The notes under the pieces were generated by a model. That model did no database searches and had not been told where the DNA came from. It was given only the letters and a program-made list of their open reading frames with translations. A stretch of DNA of 64,000 bases from JADLDB01 sp040752975 (GTDB taxonomy: Bacteria; Myxococcota; Myxococcia; Myxococcales; Myxococcaceae), in assembly GCA_040752975.1 (NCBI GenBank), contig JBFMHF010000011.1:15946-79945 (forward strand), given 5' to 3'. Position 1 is the first letter of the stretch, and every line of letters starts with the position of its first letter. Both the position numbers and the translations under genes were made by a program. Positions 8,670-19,770 of the stretch are shown piece after piece.

Positions 8670-9050
8670 AGTTTTCCGGCCTGCCTGCGCATCGGCAAGC
8701 CCCTCTGTGTGGGCCCGACGTCACCCTGCTGACGAAGGTCACTCCTGGGGGAGGGCTGGGCCCCGGGGACCGTGACGCAGCACCACGCCAGGGGGCCGCG
8801 CAACCTGCATCCCCGCTTTGGTGCGCGCGCCCTCACAGCCGCTTCTCTGGGTTGGCCATCCTCGGCGCCAGGCGACGGCGAGTTTTCGCCGGGCGCGCTT
8901 CGTCGCGCGGAAGTTGCGTGCGCACCACCGACGGGGCGCCCGTTCGCGTCAGCTGGACGCACGGAAGGCTGCGAGCACGCCCTGACGCAGCGCCGGAGGC
9001 GGGGCCCGGGACCGTTGTCCGCCTGCCTTTCGCGGTGGTACGGATACGCG
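8670..9050. other. Divergent intergenic region, no gene seen
   Basis: This 381-bp gap separates the LuxR-type gene (leaving to the left) from the large lipoprotein gene (to the right). It is open in several frames only because of GC content, and shows no convincing ribosome site or conserved peptide. It should hold two divergent promoters, but no confident promoter motif can be picked by eye. Confidence 0.4.
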
Positions 9051-11801
9051 ATGCTCCGCACCCCCACTGCTGTGTTCCTGGTCGTCGTGTGTGCTGGTTG
9101 CCCCGTCGCCCGCCCGGACCCCGCGCCTCTTCCCTCGGCCGGTGCGCCCGTTCGCGTCGAGCTCTCGCCCGGAGCGTTCATCCTCCCCGAGGGGGCGACG
9201 CGTACGCTGCAGCTGCGCGCCTTCGACGCCGACGGCGCCGAGGTCCCTCCCGGAGACGTGCGCTGGAGCTCCTCGCGGCCCGGGGAGGTCGCGGTGGACG
9301 GGAGCGGCGTCGTGTCCTTCGTGCAGGTCGGCTCGGCCACCGTGACGGCCACCGTGGGCGAGTTGTCGGCGAGCGCCGTCGTGGCCGCGGTGCGCACGGC
9401 GCCGGGAGCGTTCCTCGTGTCCGACGCGCAGCTCGGGCGGCGCCTCGAGCCGGTGGACACCACCACTCCCTTCGGTCTGGGCTTCAGGTTCCGCGTCGAG
9501 CTGATCGGCGTGGCGCCGCCAGCCCCGGGCACCATCATCATCGCCAGCGAGACGGCGCCGCTCGCCGGCCGCGTGGTGGCGGTGAGCGGGCAGACGGTGA
9601 CCGTGGAGATCGTCACCGCCGCCGAGGTCTTCCCGGCCATCGCGTTCCGGGAGACGTTCCGCGGCCTGCCGCCGGACGTGCCGGCGCGCACCCTGGGCCA
9701 GGTCACCGCGTCCGCCAACCCCAACGGCACCACGACGTACTCCGTGAAGCGCCAGCCGCTCGAGTTCGAGCTGGGGCCCTTCGACTGCGAGGCCGAGGCC
9801 TCGGTCGAGCCGCAGTTCCGCTTCGATCGGGCGGACTTCACGCTGACCGACGGGCCCGTGTACGAGGTCGAGTTCACCGACGCCCGGCAGCGCCTGGTGA
9901 TGACCGACGAGCCGGTCGTGGACGTGGCGCTCAAGCCCGTGCTCAGCGGCGAGCTGGCGGGTTCGCTGGAGTGCAAGCTCGAGCTCTTCACGCGTGAGAT
10001 CCCGGTGCCCGGCCCGGTAGGCATCTTCCTCGGGGCCACCATGCTGGCGGGTGTCGGCTTCGGCCTCGAGGCGAAGACGCCGCTCGGCGACGGCGTGTCG
10101 GTGCTGGTCTCGGGCCAGCTCAAGGCGCGGCTTCGAGTCGGGGTGGAATGTGCGGACTTCAGCTGTACGCCGGTCAAGGAGGTCGAGGTGCAGCGCTCGA
10201 CCGGGCGATTCACGCCGACGGCCGACGTCGCGCTGCCCACCGCAGCGCCGCGCGTCGACCTGCAGGCCGACGTCTTCGCGTGGGCGGGGGTGAAGGCGGG
10301 CGTCACCATCTTGCGGCGGTTCAGCTTCGACACGCCGCGCGAGCTCGAGCTCGACGTGGTGGAGGCCAGGGCGGGCCTGAGGGCCACGGCCAGCGTGGCG
10401 ACCGAGGCGCGGCAGGTGCAGGAGAAGTTCTACTCGGCCAGCTACGGCCTGGGCCTGCACGCCGAGGTCGCCGCCGGCAAGCACCTCGACCGGGTGCTCA
10501 CCCTGCTCGGCGCCGCGCTGGGCGTGTCCTTCGAGGTCGCAGACGTCGATCTGGCGGTGGCCAGCTCGCCGCGGGCCTCGGTGGAGCTGAACCAGCGCAC
10601 CTTCACCGCGGGCGACACCGTTCGCGCGGCGGTGCGGTTCGACGCCGCGACGATCGACTTCCCGCTGGTGGGCGAAAACCTCGAGAAGGTGCGGCTGCTC
10701 AAGGTGGTGCGCGCGCAGGACGGCGGCAGCGACGTGGTGCTGGTCCCGATGGCCGAGCAGATCGCCCGGCCCGGAGAGAGCGCGTACACCCTGTCGGGCG
10801 TCGCGACGCAGGACAGCCGCGCCGAGGACTACGTGGTGTTCGCGACGTCGAAGGTGTGGACGTCGCTGTCGCTCGAGCAGGAGCAGCGCTGCACCGTCCC
10901 GGCGGGGTACGCGTACTGCGTGGTGGACAACGGGGTGGCGGACTTCTGGCCCGTGCGGCGGGGGCCCGATGGGCGCGTGTTCGGCTTCGCGGGGGCCGTC
11001 GGCCGCGCGGTGTGGGAAGCAGGGAAGCCCCTCGAGGTCCTGCCGCCCCGGCCGGTGCCGCCGGACCCCAACCCGCAAGAGGCGCTGGACCACAACGACC
11101 GCCGCGAGACGCTCTACGTCCTGGCGTACGACGTCAACCGGGAGTCGTACCTGGTGCGGGACGGCGGCGTGGTGAAGACCGTCCCGATGTTCAGGGGCGT
11201 GAAGCTGAACAACCGCGGGCAGCTGTTCGGCGCCCGGTACGTTCCCGAGACGAGCCCCGGCGCCGAGGACGACTTCGAGGTGCCGGCGCTCTTCGACGGT
11301 GCGAGCGTGGTCGACGTGCCCGGCGGGCTGAGCTTCACCGGCAACGGGCTGGCCGACACCGGGCTGGTGGTGGGGACGCTCGCCGCGAGCGGCGCCGAGC
11401 CCGTGCCCACCACGTTCCCGGGCGGAGCGCTGCCGCTGCCGACGGGCTTCACCAGCGGGGAGGCGACGGTCGTCAGCGAGAGCGGCGAGTTCATCGGCGG
11501 CAGGGTGCTGGTGGCGGGGGCGCCCGCCGGCTCGGTGGTGTGGCGGAACCGCGTGCCCACGCTGGTGCCCGTCGAGCCGATGTGCATCGACCGCGCGGGC
11601 CGCATACTGGCGCGGAGCCAGACGCAGGTGCTGGAGCTGGACGGGGGCGTCGTCGACCTGCTGGCGGCCAGCTTCCCGCGGCAGGGGGCGATTTCCTGCA
11701 CCCACCTGTCCGACGACGGGATCTTGAGCTGCGTGACGGCTCCCGCCGATGGGGGCGCGCAGACGTTCTCCTTCCTCGAGCCCGCGAACCCCGCGCCGTA
11801 G
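9051..11801 (+). CDS. Large lipoprotein with Ig-like (BIG2-type) domain
   Basis: 916 aa. ATG 9051 gives a lipoprotein signal (TAVFLVVVCAGC) with lipid Cys17; the frame is open for 280 nt further upstream but without a signal there. Residues about 35-120 look like a bacterial Ig-like group 2 domain (RVELSPGAFILPEG, DGSGVVSFVQVGSATVTATV). The middle is beta-rich and unrecognised. The last 250 residues contain weak repeats of the HAF type (LNNRGQLFGARY, VSESGEFIGGRV, MCIDRAGRILARS) that would form a propeller-like or beta-rich C-terminus. It is probably an outer-membrane surface lipoprotein of unknown function. Confidence 0.82.
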   Translation: MLRTPTAVFLVVVCAGCPVARPDPAPLPSAGAPVRVELSPGAFILPEGATRTLQLRAFDADGAEVPPGDVRWSSSRPGEVAVDGSGVVSFVQVGSATVTATVGELSASAVVAAVRTAPGAFLVSDAQLGRRLEPVDTTTPFGLGFRFRVELIGVAPPAPGTIIIASETAPLAGRVVAVSGQTVTVEIVTAAEVFPAIAFRETFRGLPPDVPARTLGQVTASANPNGTTTYSVKRQPLEFELGPFDCEAEASVEPQFRFDRADFTLTDGPVYEVEFTDARQRLVMTDEPVVDVALKPVLSGELAGSLECKLELFTREIPVPGPVGIFLGATMLAGVGFGLEAKTPLGDGVSVLVSGQLKARLRVGVECADFSCTPVKEVEVQRSTGRFTPTADVALPTAAPRVDLQADVFAWAGVKAGVTILRRFSFDTPRELELDVVEARAGLRATASVATEARQVQEKFYSASYGLGLHAEVAAGKHLDRVLTLLGAALGVSFEVADVDLAVASSPRASVELNQRTFTAGDTVRAAVRFDAATIDFPLVGENLEKVRLLKVVRAQDGGSDVVLVPMAEQIARPGESAYTLSGVATQDSRAEDYVVFATSKVWTSLSLEQEQRCTVPAGYAYCVVDNGVADFWPVRRGPDGRVFGFAGAVGRAVWEAGKPLEVLPPRPVPPDPNPQEALDHNDRRETLYVLAYDVNRESYLVRDGGVVKTVPMFRGVKLNNRGQLFGARYVPETSPGAEDDFEVPALFDGASVVDVPGGLSFTGNGLADTGLVVGTLAASGAEPVPTTFPGGALPLPTGFTSGEATVVSESGEFIGGRVLVAGAPAGSVVWRNRVPTLVPVEPMCIDRAGRILARSQTQVLELDGGVVDLLAASFPRQGAISCTHLSDDGILSCVTAPADGGAQTFSFLEPANPAP

Positions 11802-11929
11802 CCAAAGCCCGTCCGGTGGCCGGCGCCCGTCCTGGCGGATCGATGAGCCCCGCTCACGCCGGGCGTGCGCCGCGGGCGGCCGCCGCCGTCGACACCCCGC
11901 CCGGCGGGCACTAGGTGCGCCCACTTCCG

Positions 11930-12230
11930 AACGTCCAAGGGGCAGCACGCGGCGGCGGCCACCGCAGGGGCACTCGAGGATGTCGAGGCCGAAGGCGTGG
12001 CGCAGCAGGGTGGCACAGTCCACGCGCGGGCGCGGAGGCGGGCGTGCCGGCGTCTGGGTGGACTCCAGCGGCAGCGAAGCCTGGGCGCGCGGGCACACAG
12101 GAGGCGGTGACTCCAGTGGCGCGACGGGCCGCCCGAGACGCGTGACGACGGGCCGCAGCCGGGCGTTGGGCCCGAAGACGCCCGCTTCGTACAGACGCAG
12201 CGCCGGAAGCTGCGAGCACCCCCACCGATG
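11930..12230 (-). pseudogene. Remnant of an IS91-like transposase C-terminus
   Basis: The minus strand reads in one frame RLYEAGVFGPNARLRP (near 12197-12150) and later DCATLLRHAFGLDILECPCG (12020-11961), followed by GRRRVL. This order matches the C-terminal end of IS91-family Y2 transposases, which carry an HGVFAPN-like motif and then WAxLLxRVFxxDVLxCPxCGGRRRVL. Upstream there is a stop, no catalytic tyrosines and no room for the rest of the gene, so it is a decayed fragment. The second zinc-ribbon pair is reduced to CPC. It lies between two lipoprotein genes. Confidence 0.6.
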
Positions 12231-12268
12231 CGTTACGCTGCGTCACCCTCGCCTCGAGTTGCTCCCTC

Positions 12269-13834
12269 ATGACCGTGCGTTCCCTCGTCGCGTCGTTCGC
12301 AGCTGCGGCGCTGCTTGCATTCCTGTCACCGGCCTGCGGAGGCAGCGGGACTGGAACGGACGGCGGGCTGGGCGGGGGAGGAGGTGGAGGGAGCAGTGGA
12401 GGCGCAGGAGGCGGAGGGATGGGCGACGGAGGCAGTCCCGTGCCGTTCTCGGACTTCTGCGTCCAGTACCCATCGCGCGCCTGCGCGCTCCGCTTCGCGT
12501 GCGGACGCCTCGAGCGCCCCGACGCGCCGGAGTGCCTTGCACCGCTCCAGAAGTACTGCGCTGACGTCGACGCGGGGCGCCTGGTCTACGACGGTGTCGA
12601 GGCACGGGCGTGCCTGGAGGAGCTCGATGCCTTGCCGCACGCGTGTCTGGGAGACCTCACGCCGTGCGGCAACCTGGTGAGTTACGGTGGCTCCGGGTTG
12701 GCGGGTGGCTCGGTCTTCGCGCCGCCCCCCGGAGTGTGCAGCAGCCAGAACTGCCTCGACGCGGGGTGCGATCTCGACTGCGCGGGCTCGACATGTCGAC
12801 CGCTGCGCCAACCCGGAGAGTCGTGCACCCGCGGGGGTCGTCCGTCTCTCACATGCGACCCGCGCATCGGCTGGTGCGGCGCCGTCGATGGTGGAGCGAC
12901 CATCTGTCACCCGGCAGCTCGCGCTGGTGAGTCCTGCGAGCGAACCCCGTGCGCTGCCGGGCTGTACTGTGATTCCAGCGCCGTGCCGAGGCTCTGCCGC
13001 GTCAAGCTGACGCGGGAAGCGCCCTGCACGAGCGGAGAGCAGTGCGAAGACGGTGTGTGCAGGAATTCGGACCGGCGCTGCGGTGCCCTCGACGCTGGCC
13101 AACCGTGCCGTGGGTCGAACGAGTGTGGTTTCAGCGCCGGGCCCTCTGTGTGCGTGGGCCTGTCCCTCTTTGCGGACGGAGGCGTGGAGACGGCGGGCAC
13201 CTGCGGTGTGCGCCCGACTTTGGGAGCGCCGTGCGCCCACTCGTGGACCTCCGGCGTGGATCCCTGTCACGAGGAGCGGGGCGAGGGCTGTCTCGACGGG
13301 ACCTGCCAGCGCCTGCTCCCCTTCACTCGGCCCGTGGGCTCGGAATGTCCGCTCCGACCCTGGGGCTTCGCGTCGGCGGACTACCTGGGCTTCGCGGTGT
13401 GTCAGCGCGGCCTGGTGTGCCTGCCCGACCCCACCGCGCATGCTCCGCGAACCGGACGCTGCGCGCCGCCGCTCGGCGTGGGCGCTCCCTGCCGCGACGA
13501 GCTCTGGTGTGGGGAGGGGCTCTTGTGCAGTCGGCAGAGCGACGGCGGCTCCGAGTGCCAACCGGCACGGAGGCGGGGGCAGCCCTGTTCTTATTCTGCC
13601 GACTGCACGCGCGACTCGACGTGTGCGCCAGTCGCCGACGGCGGGCGTGAGTGCGCCGCCTGGCTCCCTGTCGGCGCGGCCTGCAGCGGCACCATCACCT
13701 GTGAACTGTCGGCACGGTGCGACCGGGGCAGCTGCGTGCCCCTCGGTGCGACGGGCGCCGCCTGCGAGTCGGACGCCCACTGTCTGGCTGGCGCGTGCCA
13801 GGATGGGCGATGCGTGGCGGTGTGCAGGCCATAG
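12269..13834 (+). CDS. Cysteine-rich lipoprotein with Gly-rich linker
   Basis: 521 aa. The signal peptide ends in LSPAC (lipid Cys about residue 23). A 30-residue Gly/Ser/Asp linker typical of myxobacterial surface lipoproteins follows, and then a domain with about 50 cysteines. These recur in short modules such as ESCxxxxPCAAGLYCD, EPCTSGEQCEDGVC, CSYSADCTRDSTCAP and DAHCLAGACQDGRC, which resemble EGF-like or Dickkopf-like knots. No catalytic motif is seen. It is probably a surface adhesin or scaffold that needs periplasmic disulfide formation. The gene ends 42 bp before the convergent rtcB gene. Confidence 0.85.
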   Translation: MTVRSLVASFAAAALLAFLSPACGGSGTGTDGGLGGGGGGGSSGGAGGGGMGDGGSPVPFSDFCVQYPSRACALRFACGRLERPDAPECLAPLQKYCADVDAGRLVYDGVEARACLEELDALPHACLGDLTPCGNLVSYGGSGLAGGSVFAPPPGVCSSQNCLDAGCDLDCAGSTCRPLRQPGESCTRGGRPSLTCDPRIGWCGAVDGGATICHPAARAGESCERTPCAAGLYCDSSAVPRLCRVKLTREAPCTSGEQCEDGVCRNSDRRCGALDAGQPCRGSNECGFSAGPSVCVGLSLFADGGVETAGTCGVRPTLGAPCAHSWTSGVDPCHEERGEGCLDGTCQRLLPFTRPVGSECPLRPWGFASADYLGFAVCQRGLVCLPDPTAHAPRTGRCAPPLGVGAPCRDELWCGEGLLCSRQSDGGSECQPARRRGQPCSYSADCTRDSTCAPVADGGRECAAWLPVGAACSGTITCELSARCDRGSCVPLGATGAACESDAHCLAGACQDGRCVAVCRP

Positions 13835-13876
13835 GTTCACCGCACCGCGCGCGACGTCGGTCCTTGCTAACGCGCC

Positions 13877-15307
13877 TCAGCCCTTGACGCACACCAGCGG
13901 CTCGAGGCGCGCCACCTTCTTCGCCAGGCCCGCGGCGTGCGCGGCGTCCACCACCGCCGTCACGTCCTTGTACGCGTCGGGCGCTTCCTCCGCGAGGCCG
14001 CGCAAGGACACGCTGCGCACCTCGACGCCGCGCGCGGCCAGGTCCTGCAGCACCTTCCGGCCGTGCCACTGCTTCGCTGCTGCATGGCGGCTCATCGCGC
14101 GGCCCGCGCCGTGGCACGCGCTGGAGAAGCTCTTCGCTTCGCTCTCCTTCGTCCCCGCCAGCACCCAGCTGCTTGTCCCCATCGAGCCGCCGATGAGGAC
14201 AGGCTGGCCCACCGGGCGGAAGGCCTCGGGGACGTCCGGGTGCCCCGGCCCGAAGGCCCGCGTCGCGCCCTTGCGGTGCACGAAGAGGCGCCGCTTCACT
14301 CCGTCCACCTCGTGCTCCTCCACTTTGCAGGTGTTGTGGGACACGTCGTAGACGAGCGACAGCTTCGCCGCCGGCAGCACCTCGGCGAAGGCCTCGCGCG
14401 CCAGGTGGGTGAGGATCTGCCGGTTGGCCAGCGCGCAGTTGATGGCCGCGCGCATCGCCCCCAGGTACTTGCGCCCCAGCTCCGAGTCGATGGGCGCGCA
14501 GGCCAGCTCCCGGTCGGGCAGGTCGATGCCGTGGCCCTTCGCCGTGAGCGCCATCTCCCGCAGAAACTCGGTGCCGATCTGGTGCCCCAGCCCGCGCGAG
14601 CCACAGTGAATGCTCACCACCGCGTCGCCTTCCTGGAGCCCGAAGGCGCGCGCGGCTTCGGCGTCGAACACCTGCGCCACCTTCTGCACCTCGAGGTAGT
14701 GGTTGCCGCTTCCCAGGGTGCCCATCTCGTCACGCTGGCGCCGCCTGGCCTCTTCGGACACCAACGCCGGCTGCGCGCCCGGCATCTGCCCGCCCTCCTC
14801 CACGCGCGTGAGGTCCTCTGCCAGTCCCCAGCCCTCGTCCACCGCCCAGCGCGCGCCGCCCGTCAGCATGCGCGTCATGGCGTCCTGCGTCAGTCGGATG
14901 GCTCCGGTGCTGCCCACACCGGCCGGGATGCGCTGGAAGAGCACGTCGGCGAGGCGCTTCTTCACCGCCGCCACCTCGGCGGCAGCCACTCCGGTGTGCA
15001 GGCAGCGCACGCCGCAGGAGATGTCGAAGCCCACGCCGCCCGCGGACACCACGCCACCTTCCTTCGCGTCGAAGGCCGCCACCCCGCCGATGGGGAAGCC
15101 GTAGCCCCAGTGTGCGTCGGGCATCGCGTAGGACGCGGTGACGATGCCCGGCAGCTTCGCCACGTTCACCACCTGCTCGTAGACCTTCTCGTCCATCGCC
15201 TCGATGAGCGCCGCGCTGGCGTAGAGGACGCCCGGCACCCGCATTCCGCCGTGCCGACGGACTTCCCACTCGAACTCGGAGCGCCGCGTCAGCTTGCCGA
15301 AGTCCAT
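13877..15307 (-). CDS. rtcB: RNA-splicing ligase RtcB
   Basis: 476 aa. GTP- and Mn-dependent ligase that joins 2',3'-cyclic phosphate (or 3'-phosphate) RNA ends to 5'-OH ends. The metal site GVGFDISCGVRC gives D95 and C98; other landmarks are GSGNHYLEVQ, HCGSRGLGHQ, the DVSHNTCK histidine, GSMGTSSWVL and the guanylated histidine in CHGAGRAMSR. ATG 15307 is preferred over GTG 15310 because GGAGG lies 6 nt from the ATG; that site overlaps the archease stop codon, so the two genes are coupled. The role is RNA repair or tRNA maturation. Confidence 0.97.
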   Translation of the reverse strand: MDFGKLTRRSEFEWEVRRHGGMRVPGVLYASAALIEAMDEKVYEQVVNVAKLPGIVTASYAMPDAHWGYGFPIGGVAAFDAKEGGVVSAGGVGFDISCGVRCLHTGVAAAEVAAVKKRLADVLFQRIPAGVGSTGAIRLTQDAMTRMLTGGARWAVDEGWGLAEDLTRVEEGGQMPGAQPALVSEEARRRQRDEMGTLGSGNHYLEVQKVAQVFDAEAARAFGLQEGDAVVSIHCGSRGLGHQIGTEFLREMALTAKGHGIDLPDRELACAPIDSELGRKYLGAMRAAINCALANRQILTHLAREAFAEVLPAAKLSLVYDVSHNTCKVEEHEVDGVKRRLFVHRKGATRAFGPGHPDVPEAFRPVGQPVLIGGSMGTSSWVLAGTKESEAKSFSSACHGAGRAMSRHAAAKQWHGRKVLQDLAARGVEVRSVSLRGLAEEAPDAYKDVTAVVDAAHAAGLAKKVARLEPLVCVKG

Positions 15308-15317
15308 CACGCACCTC

Positions 15318-15731
15318 CTACACGTCGACGACGCACTGGGCGGTCCATTGGCCGCCCGCCGCCTTCACCGAGAGGGCGGTGTACGTGGCGCCCTTCACCT
15401 CCACCGCCGGGTGGTGCCTGGCCACGTCCACCGGCTCGCCCCAGGCGCGGGCGGAGAGCCGCGGGCCGTCGACCCGCACCTCGAAACGGGAAAAGAGCAT
15501 GCGCCGCGCGGACATCTCCAGCACCAGCGCGTTGAGCCAGTCGACGAAGAGGACCTCCACGTCGTCGGCCTCGCGCGAGAGCTCGACGAGGTCCCGCGGC
15601 GCCACCAGCGTCGGCTCGGTGACGACCGCGGTGAGCGCCAGGGCCGCCTGCTCGAAGGCCTCGGCCAACGTCCGCCCCACGCCGCGCACGCCGATGTCGG
15701 CGCCGTGCTCGAAGTGTTCCCAGCGCGCCAT
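15318..15731 (-). CDS. Archease, RtcB activator
   Basis: 137 aa. Archease speeds RtcB guanylylation and allows multiple turnovers. The family signature is present: HGADIGV near the N-terminus (metal-binding Asp), the long FVDWLNALVLEMSARRMLFSRFEV block and a C-terminal VKGATYTALSV strand ending in Asp-Val. The gene lies immediately upstream of rtcB with 10 nt between stop and start, the classic archease-rtcB operon. Confidence 0.93.
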   Translation of the reverse strand: MARWEHFEHGADIGVRGVGRTLAEAFEQAALALTAVVTEPTLVAPRDLVELSREADDVEVLFVDWLNALVLEMSARRMLFSRFEVRVDGPRLSARAWGEPVDVARHHPAVEVKGATYTALSVKAAGGQWTAQCVVDV

Positions 15732-15771
15732 GAGGACAGCACACGCCTGCTGCGCGCCCGAGGCAACCCCT

Positions 15772-16227
15772 TCAGTGTTGGATGGGCTTCCAGCCCGGGT
15801 GCTCGAAGTACGTCGGGTAGGCCTGGAGCGCCTCGATGACCTGCACCACGCCCTTCGTCCGGTCTCCTGCCTTCTTCATCGTCGCCACGCCGCTGACGAC
15901 GTCGGCCAGCACCAGGTGGAACTGCGCGTCCACCTCCGGCGGCAGCTTGCACTTCGAGATGACGCCGGCGACCTGCTTCTCGATGCGGCCGGCGAGCGCC
16001 TCGTAGTCCTTCGCGGCGAACTTCCCTGCGTGGATGGGCTCGATGGCGGCCTGCACGTCGTCGCGGATGACGGCCATCGCCTTCTGGAGCTGCGCGTCCG
16101 TCTGCCAGCGCTTTCCGGCGTTCAGGGTGAGCTTCGAGAGGGCGCTGCCGCCTTCGTGCGCGTGCTCGTGGCCGTCTGCCAGCGCGCTGCAGGAGAGGAG
16201 CGTCAACAGCGAGAGGAGCGTCCGCAT
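15772..16227 (-). CDS. Small secreted His-rich protein, DnrO-like family
   Basis: 151 aa. The N-terminus MRTLLSLLTLLSCSALADG is a signal peptide, followed by a His patch (HEHAHEGG). The rest is helical: LNAGKRWQTDAQLQKAMAVIRD, then a conserved SKCKLPPEVDAQFHLVLADVVSG block and FEHPGWKP at the end. The fold resembles small periplasmic proteins annotated DnrO-like, with possible metal binding through His residues; this is inferred. Second ATG 16227 is preferred over 16233 because TGGAG is 9 nt upstream. It lies 94 bp downstream of the radical SAM gene on the same strand. Confidence 0.7.
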   Translation of the reverse strand: MRTLLSLLTLLSCSALADGHEHAHEGGSALSKLTLNAGKRWQTDAQLQKAMAVIRDDVQAAIEPIHAGKFAAKDYEALAGRIEKQVAGVISKCKLPPEVDAQFHLVLADVVSGVATMKKAGDRTKGVVQVIEALQAYPTYFEHPGWKPIQH

Positions 16228-16321
16228 CGTCATGACTCCAGGGCCGAGAGGAGAAGCGACGCGTAATCCCGCCGCGCGCGCGGCGACACGGTTGAAAGGA
16301 GAGGTCTTGTTCCAGCGCAAG

Positions 16322-18054
16322 TCACGCCGGCTCGAGGAAGCGGCCCGCGGTCAGGTGCTCGATCAAGTCCCGCGCGGCCGCGGGCGGCAGGCGCGCCTTC
16401 GCCCTGAGCTCCGCCACCGCGGCGTCGACCGTGGTGGGCTGGGAGAAGACGCCCAGGACCGCCAGCACCGCCGCGCCTTCGTCGCCGGCCTGGAGGTGCG
16501 CGTGGGGCAGCCGGCCCGGGGCCACCGAAGGTGCGCAGGTGAGGCCGTGCCCATCGACGCTGCGCACCACCGTCACCGGCGCCTCGCGGAGCTTCGCCGG
16601 CACCTGCCAGGCCCCCAGCCAGTCGCCCAGCCGCACCACCTTCGTCATGGGCGCGGTGCTCTCGAGGCGCGTGCGGCCCGAGAGGGCCCGAGTCGCCTTC
16701 GCGTCGCGCCGCGCGCCGGCCAGCGCCTCCAGCGCCACCGCGGTGCGCGCCACCGCCGCCTCCAGCGTCGCGTCGGAGAAGCGCACCATCGGCACGCGCC
16801 CGTCGCCCGGCTCCTGCGCCGAGAAGTACGCGAGGAACTCGTCGAAGGTGCGCGCCTCCGTCGTCATGCCGAAGCGCGCGGGGTGCTCGGTGACGAGCGC
16901 GCCCGGCTGGGCCTCGAGGCGCTGGTAGCCCACCACGCAGCCCGCCTCCAGCACGGCCTCCACGTGACGGCGCTCCTCGTCCAGCGTGGCGAGGCTGGCG
17001 AAGGGCAGCCCGGCGATGCCGGAGACTTCGAGCTCGAGGTTCGCGTAGCGGCGGCACTCCGCGATGACGGAGGCGAGCTGCGCGTCCGTCGGGCAGGGCT
17101 TGAGCAGCCCACGCTTCATCTGCTCGAGCCGCTGCGACTCGGAGAAGCAGCCGATGTCCAGCACCAGGAAGACACGGGCGAAGGCCGACGCGAGCTTCTC
17201 GATGAGGCCGGGCGGCGGTACGCCCCACAGGAAGTACGTGGCCGAGTGCTTCGAGAGGTCGACTCCGCCCCACGCGCGTTCGAGGTACGCGGCGCTGCTG
17301 CCCTGGAAGTCGTAGCGGAGCTGCCAGGTGCGCGGCGCCACCTCGCGGTGGTCCTTCTGCACGCTCTCCTCGGGCCGCAGAAACGCGGTCGGCCGGCCGA
17401 AGGACGCCTGCTGCACGCCGCGGGTGCCTCCGCAGTACAGGCAGTTCTCGCTGCAGCCCTTGCCTGGGGCGATCCACCCTGAGAATGAGTGCGCGTCGAG
17501 GCCGCTGAGGAAGAGCTCGTCGAAGTGCGAGTAGTACGAGTCGGAGCTCTCCGGCCCCTGCACGTAGCGCAGGGGGGAACGTCGCGGCGAGCCGTCGGGC
17601 CCCCGGGCGACGACGTTGGGCGCGTCTTTCACGCCGCGGCAGAGGGCCAGCAGAGGTTCCTCGCCGTCACCGAGCACCACCTGGTCCACACAGGCCCACT
17701 GGGCGAGCTCTTTCCACCACCAGGCCGCCGAGTTGCCGCCCAGCACCACCTGCACTTCAGGGTCGATGGACTTGAGCGCCTCCGCGACGAGCCGCGCGCG
17801 GGCCAGGTGATGGAACCACTTGAGGCTGAGACCCACCAGGCGCGGGCGGACGTGGTCCATCAGCCGCGAGAGGCTCCTGCGCACCTCGGCGGGCGTGACG
17901 TCGTCGTCGAAGAGGCGCACGCTGGCCTCGATGCCATGCCGGCGGAGGTAGCCGGCGAGGTAGAGGATGCCGCAGGTGGCCTCGCCCGCGCCGGCGCCGA
18001 GCAGCAGCACGGGTGAGAGCGCGTCGGGGAGCCGGGAGCGACGTGGCGCGCGGC

Positions 18055-18058
<4 letters not shown>
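16322..18058 (-). CDS. B12-binding-type radical SAM protein with PqqD-like tail
   Basis: 578 aa. Residues about 15-140 form a Rossmann-like cobalamin-binding-type domain (GILYLAGYLRRHGIEAS, VVLGGNSAAW, VVLGDGEEPLL) that lacks the DxHxxG B12 ligand motif. The radical SAM core follows, with its 4Fe-4S cysteines in GKGCSENCLYC (C202, C206, C209; CX3CX2C), and ELEVSGIAGLPFAS for SAM binding. The last 60 residues (AVLAVLGVFSQPTTVDAAV, LIEHLTAGRFLEP) look like a winged-helix of PqqD/RRE type. Such proteins modify peptides, lipids or small metabolites; the substrate is unknown. It starts in an ATGA overlap with the hybrid kinase gene. Confidence 0.85.
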
Positions 18059-19722
<1,664 letters not shown>

Positions 19723-19770
19723 CGAGAAGGCCTGTGAGCCTAGCGGACGGCCTCCCTGGCCGGCCAGACG

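Noticed and set aside
8949..12098. 1049-codon minus-strand frame across the large lipoprotein gene
   Set aside because: Only its first part (12020-11930) has recognisable transposase-remnant residues; the rest is the shadow of the lipoprotein gene.
16270..16285. 16-bp palindrome CGCCGCGCGCGCGGCG downstream of the radical SAM gene
   Set aside because: Perfect but purely alternating G/C with no loop; expected in such GC-rich DNA and not convincing as a terminator.
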